Shown here: positions 23,851 to 34,565 of the stretch, piece after piece
How the letters are laid out: each line of letters opens with the position of its first letter
Position numbering within the stretch: position 1 is the stretch's first letter
Assembly (NCBI RefSeq): GCF_020536995.1
Contig: NC_068355.1
Span: forward strand, 73,021,187 to 73,085,186
DNA length: 64,000 nt
Direction: 5' to 3'
Source: Dreissena polymorpha
Lineage: Eukaryota; Mollusca; Bivalvia; Myida; Dreissenidae
The notes under the pieces: model-generated
Told to the model about the DNA's origin: nothing
Database searches by the model: none
Seen by the model: only the letters and a program-made list of their open reading frames with translations
Made by a program: the position numbers and the translations under genes

Positions 23851-24589
23851 TACAGATGTAAACAAATCAACTTGTTAAAAATAAGTTTATTTGTGTTTGC
23901 ATTTTTAACGGATAATAAATATAGTGGTGAGATAATGATATATATTGAATGCTTTAGATAGCAAGTTAGTATTAGATAAAAGAGAACGTGTTAATAAAGG
24001 GAAGCAACACAGTAAATTACTTTACTGCAGAAGACATAGTAATCCTAACCAGAAGTACAAGAAGTAGTCAATTTGTTTTATGCGACAATTTATTCAAGCA
24101 ACCATATTATATACTAAAGTAACTGTATACGCAATTATATTGACTGGCAGCGCCAAATTCAGGTGGGTATGAATTCTATATGCTATTGTCATGTTGAAAC
24201 GCAATTTCCCACCAATATCAAAACAAACGGATTGGGAACAGATGGATGTCATTGGATGGAAAAACTGTATACTGTATTCGCGCAAACATTTCAAAATGTA
24301 AAAAGAAACTTTATATGTGAAAGGTTATTCGTAACATACTTTAATCGCGTTTTTAAGCTTCTGTGCGTCGGAATAAGTTATTGCCCCTTAAAATGATTAC
24401 GCGTTTCAAAACAGGTAAGATATTTTATAATTTATTCGAGAATGAGATTGTGTCGCAAATTATGTATTCTCTATTAACTATAAAAACGTTAAGTTTGTCA
24501 TAAATGTCATAGGATGGTTCCAGTAGGAATTGTCAAGGCGACCGCAGCGAAAGCCCGACGGGGCAGGTTTTAGACGAGCAGCTCTATCA
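23851..24589. other. AT-rich intergenic stretch
   Basis: No exon or repeat recognised. Confidence 0.4.
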
Positions 24590-25053
24590 GCTTCCCCACA
24601 ACGAAATGACACATCAGGTCCCCCATAGTCTGCATCCTACTGTACGGCTGTGAAACCTGGAGGCTTCATTCGGACACAAAAAGGAGGGTACAGACCTTTG
24701 CACATAAGTGCCTCCGAAGACTGATACGCATCTCCTACATGGAACACACGACCAACGAGTACGTCCGGAACATGACTGAAACATGGGTTTGTCAACAAAA
24801 GCATCTCCTGGCGACTTTCAATCGAAGAAAGTTTGCTTGATTTGGTTTGTCACCAGATACGACTGTCGGTGAAAGACCGTGCTCCAGCTGAATGGGCAAC
24901 GTGAGAGATTGGATGTCTATTCCCTTGGATGAGTTACTCTGCAACCAATATCAGATCTGACTGGCGGAGGATGTCTGTGTCGTCGTCCCTCATTGCCCCC
25001 CCCCCCCTCCCGCAACGGTCAAAGTGAATGATGATGATGACGATGATTTATTG
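24590..25053 (+). mobile_element. 5'-truncated RTE-like LINE, 3' end
   Basis: From 24634 the plus strand reads ILLYGCETWRLHSDTKRRVQ, then CLRRLIRISYMEHTTNEYVR and LLATFNRRKFA, the typical sequence after the reverse transcriptase in RTE/endonuclease-RT LINEs (LLYGCETW, CLRRLL-x-IS, TNEYVR, RRKLAWFGH). The tryptophan expected after RRKFA is a TGA, and later frames are shifted. The element ends in GATGATGATGACGATGAT, and a short tandem-repeat tail is typical of RTE elements. The 5' part, including the nuclease and polymerase core, is missing, as usual for 5' truncation. Confidence 0.8.
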
Positions 25054-25554
25054 CACATATTAATGTATTGACACACTCATATTTATACAGTATATATATG
25101 TATTGAGATACTCATATTTGAACATTTTTTAAATAATGTACTGACACACCAAACCATGTGCTTCTGTACACTGACGCCGCGCAAAGTGTTTGTTTATTAT
25201 GTAAAATACGTTGATGTAACCGTATCAGTCAATTACAGAACATGTCGTTTTAACAAGACGTCTGGTCTTCAGCAATAAAAGTTTGCTTCCGCTGAATGGT
25301 TTGTTTGCATATATTTAGTACACAACAATGCTGTTTTAGTAGAAAACTTAGCCTCAAAACTGTTCGGTTAAGATATTTTGACGATGGTGTTGTGTGTTTT
25401 TTTTTGTTTCAAAAAAGTTAAAACGTCTTAGTGTTACCCGTGCACGTAACATGCGCAGATTCTTCACGTTACAAATAACGTTTACTTTATTGAACTTGTT
25501 GGGTATGCTGGCTGGGGCTGGTTTGCCAAGATAATTAACGATCCAGTGTTTAAA
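25054..25554. other. AT-rich intergenic stretch
   Basis: A block near 25345 (TTAGCCTCAAAACTGTTCGG) resembles one near 5647 in the 1.2 kb repeat array (TTCAGCCTCAAAACTGCCTG); otherwise nothing recognised. Confidence 0.4.
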
Positions 25555-26130
25555 GTAAGCATAATGGCAGACCTGGCTGCAGAACTAATCTCTGCATGAC
25601 TGCAACGAGTGACGTAAGAAACAAAGCATTGACAAAAGTCATTAGTAGTTTGCAGCAATAACTAACATAAGTAAATGATAAACATTGAATGCGGTTGTCA
25701 GAAATGTTCAATTTATATGGAAATTTTGCTCTCATCTGATTATATAAAAATCGCGCTCTCGGTTTATTGTTGTGGGGGGGGGGCAAGTTTATCGAACAAC
25801 TGATAGTAATGTAGAAGAAGTAAGCGTAAAACTTATTACATGTACATTGATCGATTAATAGCATGTCAACAACTATAAAGACAGCGGAGTGTCACCGTAC
25901 CTCATACTTGCAACAATTTGCTTACACAATATAATTGTATTTATTCTAAAGGTTTAACCTGGTCCTCATTAATATTCCGTTGATAATCATACCAATGCTT
26001 AATTAGGTTAACAAATACCGTTCATGATTGAAACGGATATGTGGATATCGCCGTATCTCGTACTCTCGACAGCTCACTGCATTCAATTCAAAGCGACTAA
26101 CATTTTCTTGTACAGTTCGAGACTAAAAAT
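25555..26130 (+). repeat. Dispersed repeat, copy 2
   Basis: The first 430 bp match 10110-10650 in order, including the poly-G tract at about 25775. The last 170 bp match the inverted copy at 17372-17580. Confidence 0.6.
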
Positions 26131-26974
26131 TAACATTTCATTTAAGTTCGTTCCTATTCGAGAATAATTTGAGTATGGAGCAAATATTTGTTTGGTCGTA
26201 ATTATGTGTAAAAGTTCGCTTTGCCAAGAACATGTGTATCATCAAATAACTTTCTGTATACCGATACTTCTTGCAAGAATAACAGCACCGAGGTTAAGAG
26301 AGATTTTGAATGCAAATAAGATATTGTGTTTCTTCTTTTTCTATTTCATGCATTATACAAAAAAGACAAACTAATATATTTTATAACTCAAGACATTGGA
26401 TACAATTTATAGAAACAGGCAACACGATGTACACGGACATAGCGGAGTTGAAACGGTGACATTCGGTAACAAGACCTAAACAAACAAACTCTACAATTAC
26501 ATTATAGAATTTCTGATATGCCGTTATTATCTTAATAGGCTTGAAACTCGATTTATCCTGCCTCTGTTGCAAACATTGACCGAATAAAGCAGGGTCGGAT
26601 AAACTAGTTGATCTCCGGCAGTACCTCACGTGACCGCGATCTAACCGTATAACGTATTCCTACGCGACGATTAAAACGTTATAGTTTTTGACCTTTTACA
26701 AAATGTACATGCGAAGTTCTTGCAAATAGTTTTGTAAAAACAAAATGATCTTAAAAGTAATAAATGCGTAAAATTTAAGCAAACATATGGCAATAAAGTA
26801 ATCAATTTTGCCTTTAAATTTATTTACACATAACCCTTAATATACGGCGTTTCTTTATATAAATAGAAAGGTTACACTCCACTAATACACACACTATACT
26901 ATTTCAGTCGTCAGCAATTTTTTTCAAAGAAATATCATTAAAATTTAAATTAAATAAAATAACACTATATTTGA
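26131..26974. other. Upstream flank of the Crypton-type gene
   Basis: AT-rich, no exon or clear promoter element recognised. Confidence 0.4.
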
Positions 26975-27946
26975 ATGGAAAAATGTCGGACTATATTGAT
27001 CAAATGTTTTTTTTATGTAATTTGGGAAGGTTTAATGGCTAAAAGTGAAGAAAATAAAGATGCAACTGTCAAAAATAAGGAACAAGATGTTGATAATAAC
27101 ATGAAGGATGAAATCAATAAGGAAAACTCTACAGGCATGGTGAACATTGAAAGTGTAGGTCTTAACAATGTTGAAAACTTGAAAACAAATGTCACTGAAA
27201 TAAGTCTATCTGATTTTCAAACAATGTATGGCATTGATTTTAATGACTTTGACTGCAATGAGCCCTCCGAAATTGATCAGATAAATACCTCTCCAGTTAA
27301 CAAGCCCTCAACCCTCAATGTAAAGGACTGTTTTAAACAACTAACAAATGATGAAGTAAAACAACAAATATGTCAAGCGGACAACAAGAACACTCTAAAG
27401 AAAACAATGATTGATGTAAACAAGTTCAAAGATTCTTATTGACAAGACAAGAAAAAAGGGAAATACATGACATAGGCCCGGATATGTTGGATGAATACTT
27501 GGCAAATTATGTTCTTTCAGTTAGAAAATGTGATGGTTCGGAATATGAACCAAGCACAATAAGAAACATGATCTCAAGCATCGACCGGAAACTCAAACGC
27601 AACAAATATCCTGTGCAAATAATGCAAGAAACCAACACCAATCACTTTCAGCTGACAAGGGATGCTTTAAAGGCAAAAACAAAAAACTCTAAAAAAATGG
27701 GAAAGGGAAACAATCCAAATGCCACAGATCCAATAAGTGACGAGGGAATCGACATACTCTATGACCGTGGGATTCTGGGCGGTACATCGCCAAAGGCTTT
27801 ATTAAACACATTGTGGTTCAACAATTGTGTTTCACTTGGATTACGAGGAACTACGGAGAATTATAATTTGAGGTAATTATGCCCAAAACAGACACTTGTT
27901 AATCAAATATTATATTGAACTGTCTTTTTGCAGAGTCAAGTGTAAA

Positions 27947-28020
27947 CTTTCTGCTGAGACTTGAACTCAGATATCCCTATCTTTATGAAGACAGGTTGTT
28001 CTCCATTGAACTACAGAACT
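27947..28020 (-). other. tRNA-like sequence (pseudogene or SINE head) inside the intron
   Basis: The minus strand shows an acceptor-like pairing (TTCTG with CAGAA), a D-arm-like GTTCAATGGAGAAC, a perfect T stem CTGAG/CTCAG around TTCAAGT, and Pol III A- and B-box-like words. The anticodon arm is an irregular 8-bp hairpin around CATA rather than a standard 7-nt loop. It is therefore probably not a working tRNA. Confidence 0.4.
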
Positions 28021-28374
28021 GATTTTACAATTTAATTGCTTTGCAATAAGTATTAAATATATCAGCAATAACTATCAGATGTAGCATGATCACAATATCC
28101 AGCAATTAAGCTATCATTCTTTTATAAAGTACCAGAAAATGGAACTTTCTTCATAAAAAAACCCACAATTATCCCAAATGCTGTAAAAAATCCCAATTAA
28201 TTATTATTATTTTTATTTTTATATAAATGTAACATTTAGATAGTTTCCCTATGCAGCTCTTTGGCTTGAACCTAAATCAATATAATATTGACAACTTGAA
28301 AACACAAAATAATTGCAGTGAATACATGATTATTATAACAAGAGTTCAGGGCTTTTTTTCCTTCTGTGAGAATG

Positions 28375-28590
28375 GCAAATTTTCCCAATTTTGGGAAATT
28401 TGCTTGTCAAATTTCACATTTTTGGGAAATTCGCGACTAAAATTTTCACAATTTCAAGAAGTTTGCGACTAAAATGTTCACAATTTCAAGAAGTTTGTGG
28501 CTCAAATTTTCACAATTTTAGAAAGTACGCGACTCATTTTTTTCACAATTTTCAACAGTTTGCGACTCATTTTTTTCACAAAATGAGGGG
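28375..28590 (+). repeat. ~33-bp minisatellite inside the Crypton-type gene intron
   Basis: About five to six units reading roughly TTTGCGACTAAAATTTTCAC then AATTTCAAGAAG, diverging to CGACTCATTTTTTTCACA at the right end. The short frames on both strands here are repeat translations. Confidence 0.75.
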
Positions 28591-30123
28591 GACAAGGCCA
28601 CTTCACAAAAACAGGGAAAAGGCCCTGAAGTTGAACCATTAAAAACATAATTTAAATGATTGCAAGTAATTAAACACATAAAACTAACAAGAGCCAACAT
28701 ACCCGGTACATACTAAATTTTTTTTTTTTATTATTTATCACTTTAAAAGTTTTAAACATTATGTTTAAGCGAACACCTACAAATACGACCTGAAAACAGA
28801 TGCAAAGTTTGTTTTGGTCCGGGTTTTCACAGGTTTTCAGTGTTTAGTCATACTGTTTTAAACTAAATTTATACAAGGTTACCTTATTTGTCAGGAAACA
28901 ATTTTCACTTACAGATGGGGTGATGTAACTCTTTAGAAAGATTCAAATGTGGTTGAATACCTTCAAATTAATGAAAAGCAGACAAAAACTCGCACAGGCG
29001 ATATTGTGTCCGATATCCGAAAAGTAAGGCCTAAAGTTTGGGCGACCAGCGACCCACAGAGATGCCCTGTGAACATGTACAAACTTTATGCTATTAAAAG
29101 ACCTGAAGAAGTTTTGAATCCTGAAGATCCATTTTATTTGGCCCTTAGAGCAATTCCTTCCACCAATGAAGATGACAAATGGTTCACAAAAAATAGAGTA
29201 GGAGAAAAAAAACTTGGAAAATTATTGAAAGATATGTGCGAAGAGGCTGGTTTTGACAAAAACAAGAAACTTACGAACCATGCAACAGGGAAGACATAAA
29301 TCTCAAAACTTAGGGACAATGGTATAGCACCGACGGACATTATTCACATATAATCTGGAGATAAAAACATGCAATCTGTCCTGAATCACTCTTCACTGTC
29401 AGAAACAAAACATCGCCAAATTTCAGAAATTTTAAATAAAACCAACAATAAAATGATGAAACATGAACGCATGACGACCATCACAAAAAATTGTACATCA
29501 TCTGATGTTCAAGAATCACTGCATCTCCAACAACAGGAAACTTCATTTCTCCCCGAAGCAACTGACCCACATGTTCGTCCAGTACACGTCTCAAATCTGC
29601 CATCTTCTGGGACTCCCACCGTGACAGCAGCTTCAAACGTCTCCGTAAACATGGATGGACGAATCAATCAAAGCGTCCAAAACTTATTTGCAGGCGCAAC
29701 TATTAATATCCACAATTTTTCAGTTAACATGAAATAATTCACGTGAAGTGTAAAATTTACTGCAACTCACTGTTCATCCGTTTTTACACTAACAGACACT
29801 TGTTTCAGTCAACAACCTTGAACTTGAACAAAAATTGAGTTTTTGTTTTGATGTTGATTATTTTTCAATTTCTAGCAATAAACATATACTCTGAATTAAT
29901 TTTTCATATCTTTTAATATTTCCCATAGGAAATTATTAAAAAGAACAGTTTGATGTGGAACTATTTTTTACGTGTCACAATCTGTAGTTATTTGGTCGAA
30001 AGGAATGTTGTTACATGTTGAAGGCCCGACTTGAATAATTATTGTGTTATGTCGATTAATCATTTGCCATTGATAAAATGTGTTAAAGACACAAATTAAA
30101 ATGAAGCAGGATAAATCGAATAA

Positions 30124-30255
30124 ATGGTTGGTGCCGAGATGGAGAAAGTTTATCCGGTTCGGTCCGAAACATAAAAATAGGACTCGCTTAAGCTCGCCCT
30201 ATTTTCTTTTTCTAAGCCTCACAGGATAAACTTTCTCCATCTCGGTAACAACCAT
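30124..30255. mobile_element. Hairpin MITE, ~132 bp
   Basis: ATGGTTGGTGCCGAGATGGA on the left is inverted at the right as TCCATCTCGGTAACAACCAT, followed inward by GAAAGTTTATCC / GGATAAACTTTC. The loop contains CTCGCTTAAGCTCG, resembling the loop of the 20256-20403 hairpin although the outer arms differ. Confidence 0.75.
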
Positions 30256-30630
30256 GTATTCTCTATATTCCTGGTTTTCCTTGTGGACAATGTCGGATTT
30301 TAAGCGAGAATTAATGAGGACCAAATCATCGTAAAATACAAACATGACAATTGCTGTTTTCATTTTTTTTATCAGGAAACGTGTACAGCATTTTGGACGA
30401 TGTTTGTACAGTTCATGACTAATTCTTCAGATTTCAATACTCGAAATCATATTGGGTGTAAAGTAGTAAAAGACAAGATAAGTTTTGATGCAAAGCATCA
30501 AAAGGCGTCGGGAATCTCATTGTAAAAGGCACTCAATGAAGTTACATGGAACGATTTTTTTTTTCTACTGTAAATATTAATATCTTGGCCGATTATTTTA
30601 AACAAAATAGAAAAATATACTGGTATAACG

Positions 30631-30740
30631 ATTGTCTATGATTTTGTGTTTTAACCCCCAAATAACCATTATTTATGATGTTGTGTTATAACCCCCAAAT
30701 AACCATTATTTATGATTTTGTGTTGTAACTCCCAAATATT
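30631..30740 (+). repeat. ~46-bp tandem duplication, about 2.4 units
   Basis: The words ATGATTTTGTGTTTTAACCC, CCCCAAATAACCATTATTT and variants repeat in tandem. Confidence 0.8.
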
Positions 30741-30879
30741 TCATAGTTCATTTTATTTACATTGGTTTCCTTTTTTTTACTGGTACCCGTGTGCAGTTTT
30801 CGTTAATGGAACAAAACTGAGTAGGTTTTAAAAAATCTGCTTCATCTTGTAAGCGTAATTTTATATTTTTCTCAACTTC

Positions 30880-31545
30880 AAGGGGAGATGATTCTGAACT
30901 TATTCTTACGTTGCTCATTTACGATAGGGGTTGAGTACTCACTGATATGAAAACACTGTAAAAGTTTGAAAAAAAAATGAATGAAAACTGTTAATTGTAT
31001 AAAGAGGCTGCATTTCACAATACTTTGAAATTCAGTAAAAGATCATAATAGATTTATTGCTCCGATATTCATCATTTTCAATAGGGTTCGAGTAATACTG
31101 ATATAAAAACACTTAACAAGTTTGGAAAGATTCAGACGAAAGTTTTGAAATCGTTTAAACAAGTGGAAATTGTTTATTTTGTCAAATTTAATAGAGAAAA
31201 AATCTGGACTTATTGTCCCGATGTTTCTCATTTTAAATGAGGTAAAAATGCTCATTGATATGAAGACACTGTAAGTTTGGAAAGAATCTGATGAAAAATG
31301 TTGACATAATCACCTAACGAAGCAGTTTTTCTCTTTCATTTTTTAAATTCAAAGAGACATAATTCTGTACTTATGGTCCGATATTGCTCATAAAGAGTTT
31401 GGGTTGGGTCCTCATTGATAAAAAAACCTGTGAAAGTTTGGGAACATTCGGATGAAAATTTTGGACTTCGAACAAGGATTTCAAAATTTCTCAAATTCTA
31501 AGAAAGATAACTATGGACGTAATGGTCGGATACTGCTAAAGGGCC
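30880..31545 (+). repeat. Degenerate ~150-bp tandem repeat, 4-5 units
   Basis: Each unit follows the order GGAGATGATTCTGAACTTAT, CGATATTGCTCAT, GGGTTGAGTACTCA, TGATATGAAAACACTG, AGTTTGGAAAGATTC, GGATGAAAA, with considerable divergence; unit starts are near 30885, 31040, 31195, 31350 and 31500. I recall similar repeats as common in mollusc genomes. No coding frame. Confidence 0.7.
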
Positions 31546-31562
31546 CATACCACCTGGATAGT

Positions 31563-31739
31563 AATACGTGTCGCGCTTCGCGCTCTATATGTGGTTCTTA
31601 AAAAAAAACTCCGAGGAGTGCTTGACTCTAGGGAAACGGGTTGCTGGGACACAGCTCCTCCTTGATAAGCGGCTGCTCCCTTATCGCAACTCATTGTTAC
31701 AATCAATAATACGTGTCGCGCTTCGCGCTCTGTATGTGG
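31563..31739 (+). repeat. 32-bp direct repeat pair 145 bp apart
   Basis: AATACGTGTCGCGCTTCGCG, continuing CTCTRTATGTGG, occurs at 31563-31594 and 31708-31739 with one difference. Its core CGCGCTTCGCGC is itself palindromic and strikingly GC-rich for this region. Confidence 0.8.
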
Positions 31740-32015
31740 TAGGGATAGGCATATGATAGACAACCATTAAAATACATGGATAATAGATATGTTGTTTGCA
31801 TTTATTTGTTAATATAAAAAACACGTGTATTTTTTATAAGATATATAAGTGATGTAAGAAATTTAAATTAACGTTGTCACCACGTTGTATCCATTAATTT
31901 TAATAAAATGTCCACTTGTAGTAAAATGAATTTTAAAATGTCTACATAAAATAAAGCTTTATTATATTTATTAACCTGACTGAAAAAATTGTCAGCCGCC
32001 GAACTGTTCCGTTCG

Positions 32016-32100
32016 TGTCGGAACCCAGGATTGAACCGGGGGCCTTTAGATGACTGTAAACAACTTCAGTCTAACGCTCTCCCAACTGAGCTATTCCGGC
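32016..32100 (-). tRNA. tRNA-Phe(GAA) with a 12-nt intron
   Basis: A cloverleaf can be read directly on the minus strand: acceptor GCCGGAA/TTCCGAC, D stem GCTC/GAGC, anticodon stem TTAGA/TCTAA, loop CTGAAGA holding GAA, T stem CCCGG/CTGGG around TTCAATC, discriminator A. A 12-nt intron (TTGTTTACAGTC) lies directly 3' of position 37, the standard place for nuclear tRNA introns; 73 + 12 = 85 nt. A T6 run 27 nt downstream (about 31983-31988) fits Pol III termination. One acceptor pair is mismatched (C2 with A71), so it may be a working gene with a weak pair or a recent pseudogene. The short frame over it on the other strand is a shadow. Confidence 0.85.
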
Positions 32101-32398
32101 TGACATTCACTTATGTACTGCTATTTGGTGAATTTGTGTATAGCGATCGTTATTATATGTCTATTAATAAACTAATACATTGTACGTTTTCGTACTACTA
32201 CTACGCCTTCCAATAAACTTGCTTGCGCGATAGGTCGTCAAATATCGTACTACATTGATTCTCCACTAAATAAGCAAATAAAAAAAAACACAAATTAAAT
32301 ATATTTTGATTATGTTTTGTTTTTATACAAAATAAAGAAGTGAAACTCCAGCTGCTGGGGCAGTATTGAATTTTCATTAAAAACAATTAGTTGGTCCT

Positions 32399-32600
32399 TT
32401 ATTTAAGGCAAGTGACCGATTGCCCAAACAGTACAAAACAGCACAATACAGCACAATACAAACCAACATAAACACAAAATATGAATAAAGCTTGGGTCAC
32501 CGCCTTGGAACGGTCAATGCAAAGCATTGGGGGTTTAAACCTGGTTATAGAGCGCTCAACCTCACACTTGGCCCAGCAATATTCATAATACATTTAAGTG
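32399..32600 (+). repeat. Possible SINE-like repeat
   Basis: The stretch has an ACAGTACAAAACAGCACAAT tandem followed by a compact part with GCATTGGGGGTTTAAACCTG (B-box-like) and AGCGCTCAACCTCACACTTG, a combination I recall as repetitive in bivalves. No terminal structure seen. Confidence 0.35.
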
Positions 32601-33564
32601 TAAATAAAATTTAACGTCATAGCATTGTAACTCAAATTGAACAATAATAAAAGGGAATTAAAACGCATTCAATTTAATTACCATTTAATTACTCAATTGC
32701 ATTGAAGATACAAGAGTAACAGAATTACAACTTTTTGAAGAACGATCAAATAAAACTATTAACAGTTGTCAACTACATTCCTTCTTTATAGAAAAGATTT
32801 GAGAATATAGAATCATATAGTTAATATCTCAGATAATCATCGCGCAAATACAGGAAGAAGCAGCAATAATGGGTGTAAAAATTCCATATTACATAGCTTG
32901 GTTGTTTATGTGACTGCTAAACAAATTAAAAATAATTAAATCAAACAAGAAACGCCTTTCAGAGACAAAATATAAATAAAATGGAACGTTATAAACCCAA
33001 TGACCTATGCATGTAGATTACAACTGGGAAAGTCGGTCGTATGACGTAACAAAAATCCATAATGACGTGAAAAAATTCCAAGGGCAGTACTAAATAAAAA
33101 ATATTAATGGGGCTGTGCTTCTAATAAAACAAGTTTAGGTGATTTAATATTAAGACGCAAATGAATAAAAATGGTAATTCCATTAAACATCATTTGTTTT
33201 TATACAAAACCAGAAAGTTTTGCGTATTTGCCCAGTCCCTGTGATCTTTCCCCTGTGATAAGTTGTGGATCAGTTATTAATTAAAAAAATTAGCTTTGCA
33301 TTATTGGCAATAAATGTTGTAATAAATATAATAGGCACACATGCAGTACTTATTTACACTAATTTACACAAAAAAATCACCACTATGCAAGATATTCTTA
33401 ATTTTTTTAATATACATTGATCCGTAAAATAACTTCTCCTCACATTAGCGAAAAAAAAAATCTATTACATACTAGTCGCCGCCCTCCAGGGCGACGCCAA
33501 CAAGATACCAGTAAAGATAATCATTAAAGAAAATCATTGTCGATTTCTATATATAAGTCGTTTA
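32601..33564. other. AT-rich intergenic stretch
   Basis: No exon or repeat recognised; a short GC-richer patch (GTCGCCGCCCTCCAGGGCG, near 33475) can form a small hairpin. Confidence 0.4.
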
Positions 33565-33889
33565 AGGGGCCGTCCAACAGATAAAGCGTCGTATCGACGC
33601 GAAACGATATTTTGGGAAACTGTGAGGATTGCTTATAAAGTTAAAAAATACATCCTTTTTAACATGAGCGTGGATGGTCGAGTGGTCAAGGCGGGAGGCT
33701 TTTTACTCCAGGACTCCAGGATTCCAGGGGTCAGTAGTTCGAGCCCTGTTGAGGGTTAATTGTTTTCCTTTTTTTAAATTGTATTCTTGTTTTTTTACTG
33801 GAGATTTTTAGTTCAAATGTTTAAATTTATCAATATAAAGCATTTAATGACAAGCTTCAATACATGCCAACATCTGTTGGACGGCCCCT
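33565..33889. mobile_element. Harbinger-like MITE carrying a tRNA-like sequence
   Basis: AGGGGCCGTCCAACAGAT (left) is inverted perfectly as ATCTGTTGGACGGCCCCT (right), and TTA flanks both sides (33562-33564, 33890-33892). A 3-bp TTA duplication with G/C-rich ends fits the PIF/Harbinger superfamily. The 325-bp element has no transposase. Its interior contains the tRNA-like sequence annotated at 33667-33756. Confidence 0.75.
33667..33756 (+). other. tRNA-like sequence (class II, Leu/Ser-like) inside the MITE
   Basis: The start GTGGATGGTCGAGTGGTCAA resembles the D arm and A box of tRNA-Leu/Ser, a GGGAG/CTCC stem carries a T-rich loop, a long variable-arm-like region follows, and AGTTCGAGCC is a good B box. 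A T-rich run follows at about 33764-33776. The anticodon loop is irregular, so it is probably a tRNA-derived relic rather than a tRNA gene. Confidence 0.5.
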
Positions 33890-33892
33890 TTA

Positions 33893-34565
33893 ATAAGTAG
33901 GGTTAAGCAAGTCTGCGTCTGATATTTTTTTAATAAGTGCACTTACTGATCGGAACACTGTTACAGTCATCGCAACACCTTTAAAATGTAAGATAATTAT
34001 TTGTTACTGTTAATGCTTTGACAGTCAACATGTTAAAAATGAACACAATTTTTGGCAAATATTTTGGCAAACGTTCTGTTAAAATATAGGCGATTGTTGA
34101 TTCAAAATGCTTGTAATAACAATATTAAAACAATTATGTAGTTCTTTAAGATGCAGTTACGATTTTTAGCCGACGTGAAAAACAATAACGCTCAAACCAC
34201 GTGTCCAAACAATTCTGTAATTCATTGAAACAGATCCACACATTTATACAATATTATGCTTTTATACCAGTTCGAATTATTTAACACTTGTCAGTGACGT
34301 TTGGGATCATTTTAGTATAAAAACATGATTTTATTGCATTTGTAACATTATATTTGCCTATGCAAGATACATGTATATTTATAAATTAAAACCACCAAGT
34401 TAAGATGGAAGGAAGCAAATTGAGATTGCAAAACATTTAGCGTAGCAAACAAATCAGACGTACAAGCTATAGGTTTACAAAGGAATTCAGACTTTTACGA
34501 ACTGACGGTTCTAAGCAAATGCCTATTAATATTCGATAAGGTTCGGAATTATATTTGTGATACCG
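33893..34565. other. AT-rich intergenic stretch
   Basis: No exon or repeat recognised. Confidence 0.4.

Larger units (their letters stand above)
26975..29737 (+). pseudogene. Decayed Crypton-type tyrosine-recombinase (DUF3504) gene with one intron
   Basis: The first open stretch (26975-27442) holds an acidic N-terminal region with LSDFQTMYGIDFNDF. The second (27439-27876) is in another frame and reads LDEYLANYVLSVRKCDGSEY, then KMGKGNNPNATDPISDEGID and ALLNTLWFNNCVSLGLRG, ending NYNLR|gtaatt. After a ~1.04 kb intron, the acceptor TTACAG at about 28913 is followed by WGDV and, through 29737, TKTRTGD, CPVNMYKLYAIKRPEEVL, DPFYLALRAI, KLTNHATGKT, SGDKNMQSVLNHSSLS and a tail LFAGATINIHNFSV. This is the DUF3504 fold found in ZMYM2/QRICH1/KCTD1-type proteins and derived from Crypton transposons. 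Relatives have NHSVRKT, SGHKN and NYSTLS; here the Arg, His and nucleophile Tyr positions are Gly, Asp and His. A frameshift near 27430 and stops near 28937, 29298 and 29351 show it is broken. The intron argues against retroposition. Confidence 0.8.
29738..30880. other. Intergenic stretch downstream of the Crypton-type gene
   Basis: AT-rich; holds the hairpin element at 30124-30255 and a ~46-bp duplication listed separately, and nothing else supported. Confidence 0.4.

Noticed and set aside
28251-28700. Open frames inside the Crypton-type gene intron
   Set aside because: They follow the ~33-bp minisatellite and contribute no domain.
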